In this document: in pieces, positions 1 to 7,543 of the stretch
Numbering within the stretch: position 1 is the first letter of the stretch
Layout: each line of letters begins with the position of its first letter
Source: a virus
DNA: 41,705 nt
IMG/VR virus record: IMGVR_UViG_3300044712_002070
Location: 1 to 41,705 of that record
Reading direction: 5' to 3' (one strand)
Position numbers and translations under genes: made by a program
Notes under the pieces: model-generated
Database searches by the model: none
What the model was told of the DNA's origin: nothing
Seen by the model: only the letters and a program-made list of their open reading frames with translations

Positions 1-1
1 T

Positions 2-496
2 GAATATTTGAGAGCTGATTATCGTGAACCTTTGGAGGGTAAACCTAATCCTGACTTAAAAATATTTGTAATAGTTGAAAATATTCCTGATTATAAGTCA
101 GATTTTGAAACAATTTCGGAATCTGATTTGCAAAAAACAACAGAAAAGTTTGAAGGCTTGGACCATTTATTAATAGCCTATCAGAATTACACTGTTAATA
201 GGTTCAGTAATGAGCAAATTATTACAAATCTAAATAATGCATTAGGACAGCATTTAGACCAAATACCAACCTGGAAAGAAACAAAATACAGCCAATATCT
301 TTTCGAGTTTATTCTTAAAATTAACTCAGGAGAAAGCTTGTCTGATGACGAACAAACCAGGTACGACTATTATAATTCGATAATAGCCTGGAAGCGGCGT
401 TGCAGAGACGAACGCGATTTAAGAGAAAAAAATCTAATTGAAAATAACATTTTGCCCTCACTAATTTTTGAGGAAATCCCAGTAAAAACTTTTTAA
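2..496 (+). CDS. Tail-region protein of unknown function (5' end cut by window edge)
   Basis: The frame is open to the left edge, so this is the 3' part of a gene. Its beginning is at 41492 if the genome is circular, giving a protein of about 181 aa. The sequence is acidic and soluble, with no signal peptide or membrane segment; the C-terminal half (about residues 60-150) looks helical and carries a charged WKRRCRDERD stretch. I do not recognise the family. It directly follows the fibre-like gene and precedes two more tail-tip genes by about 10 nt, so a role in fibre assembly or as a fibre chaperone is plausible but is inference only. Confidence 0.7.
   Translation, partial: EYLRADYREPLEGKPNPDLKIFVIVENIPDYKSDFETISESDLQKTTEKFEGLDHLLIAYQNYTVNRFSNEQIITNLNNALGQHLDQIPTWKETKYSQYLFEFILKINSGESLSDDEQTRYDYYNSIIAWKRRCRDERDLREKNLIENNILPSLIFEEIPVKTF
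38..164. repeat. Left copy of 127-bp terminal overlap
   Basis: Positions 38-164 are identical to 41579-41705. The 37 bases to the left differ from 41542-41578 at positions 19, 29, 31 and 37. An exact 127-bp overlap at contig ends matches the overlap left by a de Bruijn assembler run with k=127 on a circular molecule. Confidence 0.85.
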
Positions 497-506
497 AATT
501 TAAAGC

Positions 507-1061
507 ATGGCACAAGTAAAATACATAGTGTGGGACACTACATTGCAGAAGAATGTAAGCCCTGGAGGCGTTTCTGAAATTGATTCTGAATTATTGCCCA
601 TTACGGGACTTGATTCTAATTTAGAGTTGTATGCGTTTAATGAAATAACTCAACAACAAGAAATTAACGAAAGATTATACATTCAGCAAAAAGTTTATAC
701 ACGAAATAAAACTGCACATCCGCTTTATCCATCTATGTATAGTCTCGACATCACAAATGAAAGGTTAAGCAGAAGTGTTGACGAAATATTAAATGTAATT
801 GATAATATTGAGCAAACACACAATGAAGTAATGATACCGGCGAATAAGCTTTTAAAAATTTTTGCAAAAGCAATTGGCCTTACCTACAAAATTTCAATGG
901 GTAGTTCGATAACAGCAACTCAGCAAACCTGGATGGAAAATTTTCTGGCAAAAGCAATCAATGTTATCAAAAATGAAACTAATTCTGATAACCTTAAAGC
1001 TAAGGTTATAGCCAATGAAGATATCTCAACTTTAATCGACAGCAATTGGCATGAAAGCTAG
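507..1061 (+). CDS. Hypothetical tail-tip protein
   Basis: A 184-aa soluble protein starting at ATG 507, 10 nt after the previous stop. No signal peptide or membrane helix. The N-terminal half (1-85) looks beta-rich; the C-terminal half is helical, with many Asn/Ile residues and a central segment (about 90-150) likely to be alpha-helical. I do not recognise the family. Its position between the fibre-associated protein and a BspA-like surface protein, with an 11-nt overlap into the latter, argues for co-translation and a function at the distal tail. No enzymatic motif is visible. Confidence 0.7.
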   Translation: MAQVKYIVWDTTLQKNVSPGGVSEIDSELLPITGLDSNLELYAFNEITQQQEINERLYIQQKVYTRNKTAHPLYPSMYSLDITNERLSRSVDEILNVIDNIEQTHNEVMIPANKLLKIFAKAIGLTYKISMGSSITATQQTWMENFLAKAINVIKNETNSDNLKAKVIANEDISTLIDSNWHES

Positions 1062-1938
1062 AGAAATTCCAACTGAACTAGATTTAAATATTATGATTAA
1101 TCAACATAATTTTGGATATGGTAATGATTTCGTCATTACCATAAACACGGCATTAGGAACTGGAAATTCATTCACATTACCCCTTCGTTCTGGTTATTCG
1201 TATAATTTCGAGGTCTTTTGGGGGGATGGGTCTAGTTCAACTATTACAGCTTACAACGATGCTGACATCACCCATACATATAGTGCAGGGGGTGTGTATC
1301 AACTAAGAATGAGAGGTACGATACAAGCTTGGTATTTCAATAACGGGGGGGACAAACTCAAGATAACAAAAATAGATAATTGGGGGGATTGTGGATTTAC
1401 GTCACTAATAAGTGCCTTTTATGGCTGCTCTAATTTGTCTACATCCGTTGCAATAAAAGGTTTTTCGGGAAATAGCCTACAGACTGCGTTTTATGGTTGT
1501 TCTAGTTTTAATCCTCCATCTGATTTTTTCATCAATTTATCTGGTACAATTAATTTGCAATATACATTCCTAAATTGCATTTCATTAACTCGATGCCCTT
1601 CTATATCTACTATTTCTAATGCTATTTGTTACGGTGTTTATACGGGGTGTACATCGCTAAGAAGTGTACCCGAAGATTATTTCTACAACAATTCTACTTC
1701 GTCTTATCGTGAATGTTTTGCGAATTGTAGGAATATAGTTCTGCCGACAAGGTTGTTTAATCTGAGCTTAATAACAAGCGCTACAGAATTCTTCGATTTC
1801 ATGTATACGGGAAGCGCAAGTTATTCAAATACAGGCACTATACAGGATATATGGAATTACTCAACATCTGGAGGCAGGGCGTTCAGGAATCAAACAGCGC
1901 TGTCTAACTATGCAAGTATACCAACAGCTTGGAAATAG
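1051..1938 (+). CDS. BspA-like leucine-rich surface/receptor-binding protein
   Basis: A 295-aa protein. Residues about 28-85 form a PKD-like beta domain (GDGSS...THTYSAGG), typical of the segment before BspA/DUF285-type repeats. From about 115 to 250 there are irregular repeats with the signature FYGCSNL / FYGCSSF / FLNCISL / YTGCTSLRSVPEDYF / FANCRNI, which is the BspA-type leucine-rich repeat pattern. Such repeats mediate surface adhesion, so here a host-receptor-binding role is likely (inference). The start overlaps the previous gene by 11 nt; ATG 1093 is an alternative. The gene has G-runs of 6, 7 and 6 bases (1220, 1345, 1382) and base usage unlike its neighbours, suggesting recent acquisition. 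Confidence 0.75.
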   Translation: MKAREIPTELDLNIMINQHNFGYGNDFVITINTALGTGNSFTLPLRSGYSYNFEVFWGDGSSSTITAYNDADITHTYSAGGVYQLRMRGTIQAWYFNNGGDKLKITKIDNWGDCGFTSLISAFYGCSNLSTSVAIKGFSGNSLQTAFYGCSSFNPPSDFFINLSGTINLQYTFLNCISLTRCPSISTISNAICYGVYTGCTSLRSVPEDYFYNNSTSSYRECFANCRNIVLPTRLFNLSLITSATEFFDFMYTGSASYSNTGTIQDIWNYSTSGGRAFRNQTALSNYASIPTAWK

Positions 1939-1973
1939 TTGAAAAGCTCATTTCAAGCTTAAAATAGGATAAT

Positions 1974-2027
1974 ATGACCACAGAAGAAATATACACCGAA
2001 ATTGTAGCCGAGAAAGAAGTCATTTAA
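1974..2027 (+). pseudogene. 17-codon remnant of a small tail-region gene
   Basis: ATG 1974 to TAA 2025-2027 encodes only 17 residues (MTTEEIYTEIVAEKEVI). The opening resembles, from memory, the start of small proteins that follow tail-fibre genes in Bacteroidota phages. The frame ends three bases before a promoter motif. Most likely a truncated leftover rather than a working gene; a chance ORF cannot be excluded. Confidence 0.3.
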
Positions 2028-2029
2028 CT

Positions 2030-2064
2030 GTCCTTTACTAACTTTTCAAGCCTTATCAACTTTG
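2030..2064 (+). promoter_or_regulatory. Late promoter motif P1 (GTCCTTT-N20-CAacTTTG)
   Basis: GTCCTTT at 2030-2036, exactly 20 nt, then CAACTTTG at 2057-2064, resembling the Bacteroidota -7 element TAnnTTTG. The start codon of the capsid-maturation unit is 18 nt further on. Five other sites in the window share the motif and the exact spacing. Confidence 0.75.
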
Positions 2065-2082
2065 TGAAAAAGATTTACAAAG

Positions 2083-3183
2083 ATGATAAGGCCTTTTTAT
2101 TTCGAAGCTAAAAGCGAACAGGAAGCAGATTTGCATATTTACGGACCAATTGGCTCCAACAATGCCAATTATGGCGATGGTACCAACAATACTGCTTATG
2201 CGCTTGTATCGTTAATCAAGCGATTAGATAAGGTTTATTCAAGAATCAATATCCACATCAATAGCCCAGGAGGCGCAATTGATGAGGGTTTGGCAATTTA
2301 CAACACGATAAAACAGGCTAAGGCCGAAATCCATACTTTCAACTCGGGGTTAACAGCCAGTATGGCATCCATACTGATGCTTGCAGGTACCTCACACATG
2401 CCAAAGACTTCTATTTATCATTTGCACCGCGCCAGTACAATGGCATGGGGCAATGTTAATGATTTTGAGCAAACTATTGAAGCGCTTAAAACCTTTGAAT
2501 CAACATTAAAACAAGCCATTTCCGAAAAAACAGGGATGGAAATTAAGGATATAGAAAAAAAATGGTTCGACGGTAAAGAGCATTACATGACAGCCGAACA
2601 GGCTGCCGAATATGGTTTTGTTGACAATCTTGAAGAAACAAAGGCCAAAACCCCAGCAAGCCTCGAAAATTTACAAACAATGAAGTTTAACCAGGTAATG
2701 GAACTTTACAATGAAGTTTCGAACACCAACCAGGAACCAAAGTTCTGGGATAAAGTTAAATCGATGTTTATTGAACCAGCAAACAATTTAAAATCAGATA
2801 ATAATATGCCACAAAAATTAGCATTCAGGGCGAAGCTTACAATACTTCTTGCCCTTATTGGGCTTCAAGAGTTCATCTTGAATGCCGAAAATAAGGTTGA
2901 AATGGATTTGGACCATGCTTACAAAATCAACGATGAATTGGAAGCAAAAACCAATGAGATCAACAACCTTAAAGTTGAGAATGGCGTTTTACGCGAAGAG
3001 CAGGAACGCTTGCAAGCCAACATTTTAGAACTACAGGCAAAGCTCGATGGTAAACCATCCGATGGCGTTGTTACTACCAGAGCAGCAGATAACAGTACTG
3101 CTGATGATGCCAATGCCATAAAGGATCTTGACAAAGAAACCAGCGATAAGCTTAAGGCTTATAATAAGACAAAACGCTTTTAA
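2083..3183 (+). CDS. ClpP-like prohead protease with C-terminal scaffold-like coiled coil
   Basis: A 366-aa protein. Residues about 15-185 form a ClpP/S14-type fold: INIHINSPGGAIDEGLAIYNTI (54-76, split by the SPGG oxyanion loop), candidate nucleophile Ser93 in GLTASMAS, and candidate His113 in IYHLH. The acidic partner is less clear (around Glu166). Residues about 240-320 are a long charged coiled coil (LEAKTNEINNLKVEN onward), followed by a low-complexity tail. In many tailed phages this family cleaves the scaffold and capsid delta domain; here protease and scaffold appear fused in one chain. First gene of its unit, directly downstream of P1, and 23 nt ahead of the capsid gene. Confidence 0.88.
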   Translation: MIRPFYFEAKSEQEADLHIYGPIGSNNANYGDGTNNTAYALVSLIKRLDKVYSRINIHINSPGGAIDEGLAIYNTIKQAKAEIHTFNSGLTASMASILMLAGTSHMPKTSIYHLHRASTMAWGNVNDFEQTIEALKTFESTLKQAISEKTGMEIKDIEKKWFDGKEHYMTAEQAAEYGFVDNLEETKAKTPASLENLQTMKFNQVMELYNEVSNTNQEPKFWDKVKSMFIEPANNLKSDNNMPQKLAFRAKLTILLALIGLQEFILNAENKVEMDLDHAYKINDELEAKTNEINNLKVENGVLREEQERLQANILELQAKLDGKPSDGVVTTRAADNSTADDANAIKDLDKETSDKLKAYNKTKRF

Positions 3184-3206
3184 TTTAATCTCAAATAAAT
3201 AAAAAC

Positions 3207-4187
3207 ATGGCATTCGATTTAACAAGCCCTATTGATATTCAAGCGATTAATAACACAGCCAGAGAAATCCAGCCTAAGATTACCCGCCTGATGATGGAAA
3301 GTATTCGCGATTTACTTGCGAATTTCTACAAATATCCCGGTGATGTTCGTCAAAGTGTTGACCTTGTCACATTTAAACGCGGCTCAATTATGCAGCCTTA
3401 CGATCCGAACCTTACAACAGCAAAAACCCTTGGTATTCTTTCAAAGAGAACATTAAGCGTTAATGTTGGTATGTCGTTCATTAAAGATGAAGCTGAAAGG
3501 TACCGTGCTACCTATTTAGGTGCATTAGAAGATTTGAACATTTCTAATGAAGCTAAATTGCCATTTGCTAATTGGTTTTTAGAAACCATTGCTTTGGTTG
3601 GTTTAGCTGATATGGCCGATCTTCCTTACCGTGGTAAAAAAGACACCGGAACCGATGCAATAGACATTACCGATGGTTACCTGGAAATTATTAAGGATGC
3701 AATTACTGCAAACGAAATAACTACTGCACTTGGTAACTTGTTTACTTTATCAGGTTCAGCAACTGATTACACTGCAAGCACAATTGGAAAAGAATTGCAG
3801 GATCAATTTGCAAAATTACCGGCAATGACTCAAAAATATGGAGTAAACATCCATATCGATTACAGTTATTTGCAGATGTACAAGGAATGGTTTAAATCTG
3901 AATATTCAAACATTACCGATGGTGATGTTCCAACTGAGTATTTGGATGGTACCAATAAGAAAGCAAAATTCATCTGGACTACAGGACTTGCAGGAAGCAA
4001 ACGTGTAATTATGACCACTGCCGATAACCTTGTTTATGGTGTTGATCGCGACAATAAAGAATTCGGTAAAGTTCTTGTTTTCCATCATGGCACTCCTTAC
4101 ATTGTTGGTGCAACCAATAAAGTTGTAATTGGCTTCCAGATTCGCACACTCGATAAATCTGAATTTGTAGTTAATAACCTGGAGTAA
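3207..4187 (+). CDS. Major capsid protein
   Basis: A 326-aa protein with no signal peptide, lying directly after the prohead protease, the usual position of an HK97-fold capsid gene. The N-terminal 60 residues are helical; the centre and C-terminus alternate strands and helices (GSKRVIMTTADNLVYGVD around 265-285; VLVFHHGTPYIVGATNKVVIGF around 290-315) in the manner of phage capsid subunits. There is no long delta domain, consistent with a separate scaffold carried on the protease. Assignment rests on context and overall character; I see no diagnostic motif. No promoter motif lies between it and the protease, so the two are co-transcribed. Confidence 0.8.
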   Translation: MAFDLTSPIDIQAINNTAREIQPKITRLMMESIRDLLANFYKYPGDVRQSVDLVTFKRGSIMQPYDPNLTTAKTLGILSKRTLSVNVGMSFIKDEAERYRATYLGALEDLNISNEAKLPFANWFLETIALVGLADMADLPYRGKKDTGTDAIDITDGYLEIIKDAITANEITTALGNLFTLSGSATDYTASTIGKELQDQFAKLPAMTQKYGVNIHIDYSYLQMYKEWFKSEYSNITDGDVPTEYLDGTNKKAKFIWTTGLAGSKRVIMTTADNLVYGVDRDNKEFGKVLVFHHGTPYIVGATNKVVIGFQIRTLDKSEFVVNNLE

Positions 4188-4238
4188 TCCAGGTTTTTAA
4201 CCTTTTGATATAAATTTTAATTCTATAAAAAAATTACA

Positions 4239-5150
4239 ATGATAGAATATGATGATATTTTAAATCCAGTGCTCGAAAAGGGCAACATGGGAGGTATCTG
4301 GGAAGATGTATTCTTTGCCCCAAAAAGTCACTTTGCATCATTTGCTAAGGTTCCATCAGAAGATGGAGATCGCAATTTTGCAACATTGAACAAACTGGTA
4401 GACGGTGTAGATGCTTTGCTTCCAGGTAAAAAGCTTTTCAAACTTTACGGTACAATGGAAAAAGGCAGTTTAGTTGCTGCACGCCAGGGCGAAATTGATG
4501 GTGTAAGCCATAAAATTTCTCTTAAAATTTTCACTCCAGGATTAGAAAGTCAATCTTTGGCAATGCTTGCATTACCAAACCAGAACTGGATTTTCTACGT
4601 TCGCACAGGAAAGAAAATGTTCCGTATGGGAGGTGATATGTTTGCCGCTAAATTAGCAGCTGATGGCGAGGTTGGAACTGGTGACAGTACTGCAAGTGCA
4701 AAAGGCAATTCAATGACTTTCTTTACTTACGAAAATGGCTATTGCCCGGAAGTTGTGGACATTGATGCTATTCTTGCAAAAGTAAATGTTGCTGATGCTG
4801 GTTTAACCGTTGCATTTGTGCCAGCACATGGCGCAGTTGGCGTTTTAGTTGATGCTACACCAACCATCACTTTTGGTGAAGCTATTCTTGATGCCAATAC
4901 AATGGCCGCTTTCACAAGCCAATCGTTCCAGGATATCTGTACTTTAAACAGTTTGGATGTTGATGGAAATGTGGTTGCTGCTAAACCGTTTACAGCGGTT
5001 AAAAACAACCAGGTTGTAACCATCACGCCAACTACCGACTTTGCAGCAAACACAATTTACGAATTGAAATTTGATGCAACCAGGGTAATTAGTGCCGATG
5101 CACAGGGTGCCATAAGCGGACGCAACTCGGTAAGGTTTACAACAGCTTAG
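4239..5150 (+). CDS. Tail-tube-like structural protein with C-terminal Ig-like domain
   Basis: A 303-aa protein. The N-terminal 180 residues (VFFAPKSHFASFAKVP near the start, then LFKLYGTMEKGS and GKKMFRMGGDMFAAKL) resemble Bacteroidota phage tail-tube proteins that open with a YFAP/FFAP segment, from memory. Residues about 190-303 form an Ig-like beta-sandwich of the Big_5 type (VPAHGAVGVLVDATPTITF ... YELKFDATRVISADAQGAISG), a common decoration on tube or capsid subunits that projects from the virion surface. It closes the capsid unit and is followed by a strong terminator. A head decoration protein is the main alternative. Confidence 0.65.
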   Translation: MIEYDDILNPVLEKGNMGGIWEDVFFAPKSHFASFAKVPSEDGDRNFATLNKLVDGVDALLPGKKLFKLYGTMEKGSLVAARQGEIDGVSHKISLKIFTPGLESQSLAMLALPNQNWIFYVRTGKKMFRMGGDMFAAKLAADGEVGTGDSTASAKGNSMTFFTYENGYCPEVVDIDAILAKVNVADAGLTVAFVPAHGAVGVLVDATPTITFGEAILDANTMAAFTSQSFQDICTLNSLDVDGNVVAAKPFTAVKNNQVVTITPTTDFAANTIYELKFDATRVISADAQGAISGRNSVRFTTA

Positions 5151-5193
5151 AAACCATTCTTTTTTAAATAGATTCTTGTACTCATTTTTTGCT

Positions 5194-5218
5194 AAGCCCC
5201 ACGTGTGGGGCTTTTTTC
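5194..5218 (+). terminator. Intrinsic terminator after the capsid unit
   Basis: Perfect 9-bp stem AAGCCCCAC / GTGGGGCTT around a 2-nt loop, followed by a T-run. It ends the capsid transcription unit 44 nt after its last stop. Confidence 0.9.
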
Positions 5219-5223
5219 GTTTC

Positions 5224-5249
5224 GGTGACTTCGGCTACGCTCAGTCACC
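5224..5249. repeat. REP-like palindrome, copy 1
   Basis: A 26-bp unit with GGTGACT / AGTCACC arms around a TCGGCTACGCTC core. It is followed 25 nt later by an almost perfect inverted copy, so the pair can also fold into one long cruciform. Confidence 0.85.
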
Positions 5250-5274
5250 GAAGAAAGTCACCGGAGCGCGCATT

Positions 5275-5300
5275 GGTGACTGAGCGGAGCCGAAGTCACC
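5275..5300. repeat. REP-like palindrome, copy 2 (inverted relative to copy 1)
   Basis: Reverse complement of the 5224-5249 unit with one mismatch. It ends two bases before promoter motif P2. Confidence 0.85.
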
Positions 5301-5302
5301 AT

Positions 5303-5337
5303 GTCCTTTCCTTGATTTTTGGAAGTGGATATTTTTA
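5303..5337 (+). promoter_or_regulatory. Late promoter motif P2 (GTCCTTT-N20-TAttTTTA)
   Basis: GTCCTTT at 5303-5309 and TATTTTTA at 5330-5337 with the same 20-nt spacer as the other five sites. This is the only copy ending in A instead of G. The start codon of the packaging unit is 21 nt downstream. Confidence 0.7.
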
Positions 5338-5358
5338 CACGTAAATAATTCAAAGATT

Positions 5359-6150
5359 ATGAATGATATAAATGACAAAATAAAAACTTACCTGGCACAA
5401 GATGAACCAGAATTCTTCGAAGGATTGGAACTGTATCAAAACCATCCGGATGCACGGAAAAACCTGATTGTTAATTTCAGGCAAAACTCAAACCATGGCA
5501 GGATACACAATAAGTTAATCAACGAGCTTGAAAGAATTGTGAACGCTGTATATACAAACCGCAATGCAAAGTACATACACAGTCAGGCCAATGTTCCTTA
5601 CAAATTGGTAGAAAAAACAAAAGAACTGGCACCCGAAAACTTTGAATATAAAATTGCTTTTAACGATCTTCCGAAAGAACTTCAGGAAAAGGCAATCTTT
5701 AAAGGCCAGCTTTACAGCGAACTTGAAAAAGAAAAGCGCGAAATGGCCAATCTTGGTGATGCCAACGACGAAGAAACAATTGCCAAACGTCAGAAGCATT
5801 TAATGAAAATGCGCGATATGCAGGAAGGAATATTATCCATTCATGCCATTTTGCTGCATTACGATAAAACTCAGAACTACGATCCTTCAGTTGCAATCGA
5901 GAAAGAAGAAATTCCTGTTGTGAATGATTCTGATGAATTAGAGAATGAATTCCATTATAAAGAAATGGGCTATTACAAGCGCAAAGATTTATTAATAAAG
6001 CTTCGCTCATCGGTACCAAAGCAGGAACAAAGGGCCAATTCTTCAAAACCGGAAATTAAAAAGAAGAATCTTGAGAAAGCAGCTTTAGGCCGCGAAATGA
6101 TTGCAGTTCTTGAAAAGTATTTTAATGAAACACCAGAGCCAGAGAAATAA
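5359..6150 (+). CDS. Hypothetical protein opening the packaging unit
   Basis: A 263-aa, highly charged, mostly helical protein without signal peptide or membrane helix. Residues about 110-160 (ELEKEKREMANLGDANDEET) and 205-263 look like coiled coil or extended helix; the C-terminal 60 residues are Lys/Glu-rich. I do not recognise a domain. It is the first gene of the terminase operon, directly after promoter motif P2, and its stop overlaps the ATG of the next gene by one base. A role in packaging or in handling packaged DNA is suggested by context only. Confidence 0.7.
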   Translation: MNDINDKIKTYLAQDEPEFFEGLELYQNHPDARKNLIVNFRQNSNHGRIHNKLINELERIVNAVYTNRNAKYIHSQANVPYKLVEKTKELAPENFEYKIAFNDLPKELQEKAIFKGQLYSELEKEKREMANLGDANDEETIAKRQKHLMKMRDMQEGILSIHAILLHYDKTQNYDPSVAIEKEEIPVVNDSDELENEFHYKEMGYYKRKDLLIKLRSSVPKQEQRANSSKPEIKKKNLEKAALGREMIAVLEKYFNETPEPEK

Positions 6151-6725
6151 TGCTCATAGATTTTAATAAAGAAGTTGCTTCATCTGTAAATAATTCTGTT
6201 TTAAGTGAAAATCATCCTGCTGCTTTCATCAGTTCGCAGGATGATTATTTATCTAAACAATTGAGAGGAATTGATTTTACGGATAAAGATAAGACCTGGC
6301 ATTTTACCAGCAATGGCCGTTTTGCTTTGCATGATATATTGATTCATATTGCTGCCAGGATTGAAGGAATGGAATGTATTGTTACCAGCTTCAACCTTTC
6401 GGTTATTGCCGCAAAATTGTTTATTCGTGCCTGGGATACCGGCTTATTTAAAAGCCTTTCTTTTATCCTAAATGCACAGAAACGCCACAATTTTGAAGAT
6501 GCAGTAAAGCTGATAGATGGTAAATTTCCAATGATATTTACTTCCATCCATGCCAAAGTTGGGCTATTGTGGAACGAAAACCATTTTATAACCCTGGTTA
6601 CTTCAGGCAATTTAAGCAATAACAACAATATAGAGCGGGGCTTTATTTCAACATCTAAGGATGTTTTTTATTTTGATAAAATGTGGATAGATGGACTACT
6701 CAATAGAAATGCTAAACAAGATTGA
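6150..6725 (+). CDS. Phospholipase-D-like (HKD) domain protein
   Basis: A 191-aa protein. The segment around 130-165 reads SIHAKVGLLW ... LVTSGNLSNNNNIERG, matching the PLD-superfamily HxK motif (His-Ala-Lys) followed by the G-S/N-x-N-L/S element (TSGNLS). The region before it (70-125) shows the alternating helix/strand pattern of the PLD fold (IEGMECIVTSFNLSVIAAKLF). Only one HKD motif is visible, so an active enzyme would work as a dimer. PLD-fold proteins include nucleases and phosphodiesterases; a nuclease role in packaging or in attacking competing DNA is possible but unproven. It overlaps the next gene by 35 nt. Confidence 0.6.
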   Translation: MLIDFNKEVASSVNNSVLSENHPAAFISSQDDYLSKQLRGIDFTDKDKTWHFTSNGRFALHDILIHIAARIEGMECIVTSFNLSVIAAKLFIRAWDTGLFKSLSFILNAQKRHNFEDAVKLIDGKFPMIFTSIHAKVGLLWNENHFITLVTSGNLSNNNNIERGFISTSKDVFYFDKMWIDGLLNRNAKQD

Positions 6726-6975
6726 AGAATTTGCAAATCTTCTGGCATTGCCACAAGATATTGCAATGATTCTGGAAGTTGAACCGCGCGAATTTATTGA
6801 TGAATTGAAAGATATAAACAGCGCAGTTTATAAAGCATTTTACAAGGGTTACTTTACTTACGAACTAGATTTGCGCAAACGCAATAAAACCGCCATAGAT
6901 ATTGAAGCAATTGAAAATGAAAATCAAAACCTAAGAGATTTTAAATCTAAGTTAATCATACAACTTGAAGACTAA
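6691..6975 (+). CDS. Small HTH-like protein next to the terminase
   Basis: A 94-aa protein with a helix-turn-helix-like segment at about 12-45 (FANLLALPQDIAMILEVEPREF), followed by a basic helical region. This arrangement resembles the N-terminal DNA-binding part of terminase small subunits (LxxPxEIAxxLxI). It sits between a PLD-like gene and a second terminase-type small protein, overlapping both. It may be a DNA-recognition subunit of the packaging machine. I cannot assign a named family. Confidence 0.6.
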   Translation: MDYSIEMLNKIEEFANLLALPQDIAMILEVEPREFIDELKDINSAVYKAFYKGYFTYELDLRKRNKTAIDIEAIENENQNLRDFKSKLIIQLED

Positions 6976-7543
6976 GAAGGCTGAAGATATTACACTTGAT
7001 AGAATTCGTGCCTGGTTAAACGAACCTGGTGCGCCAGAACTTTCCGAAACCGACCGTAAGATATACGATAGATTGGATTATTGTTACGATCAACTTAAAA
7101 TCGAAAAGCCATCATCTGTCATCAGGCGTTTGATTAAGAAATTTGAAATTAGTCAGGCTCAAGCCTATAAAGATTTAACCAATTGCCAGAAACTACTCAA
7201 TCCCATTAACCGCCGCGAACTTGAATGGATTCGTAATTTTATTGTCGATGATGCCATTCTGCAAATGAAAGTAGCAAAAGACAGGGTTGATATGAAAGCA
7301 TGGGAAAAAGCCCGTGGTGATCTCATTCGCATATATGCAATTGAGAAAGAAGATAAGCAAGGAATAGATCCTGAACTTTTGGGACACAATCAATATTTTG
7401 TAGCCATCAATTTTGGCGAAAAAGCTGAAATGATTGATTTGAATAAACTACATCAACTCCCTGTTGAAAAAAGAGTTAAGCTTTCGGAGTTCCTTTATCC
7501 TGATATAGAAATTGAAGATGCTAAATTTATTATGGAATCATGA
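6965..7543 (+). CDS. Terminase small subunit
   Basis: A 192-aa protein immediately before the large terminase, overlapping it by 4 nt. Residues about 45-75 (SVIRRLIKKFEISQAQAYKDL) are a helix-turn-helix typical of small terminases, which recognise packaging sites on phage DNA. The first in-frame initiator is TTG at 6965, overlapping the previous gene by 11 nt; the next ATG is far inside the conserved part, so TTG is preferred. The C-terminal half (GHNQYFVAINFGEKAEMIDLNKLHQLP) likely contacts the large subunit. Confidence 0.75.
   Translation: MKTKKAEDITLDRIRAWLNEPGAPELSETDRKIYDRLDYCYDQLKIEKPSSVIRRLIKKFEISQAQAYKDLTNCQKLLNPINRRELEWIRNFIVDDAILQMKVAKDRVDMKAWEKARGDLIRIYAIEKEDKQGIDPELLGHNQYFVAINFGEKAEMIDLNKLHQLPVEKRVKLSEFLYPDIEIEDAKFIMES

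Noticed and set aside
5699-6046. 115-aa minus-strand open frame
   Set aside because: It lies completely within a well-supported plus-strand gene and has no independent signal.
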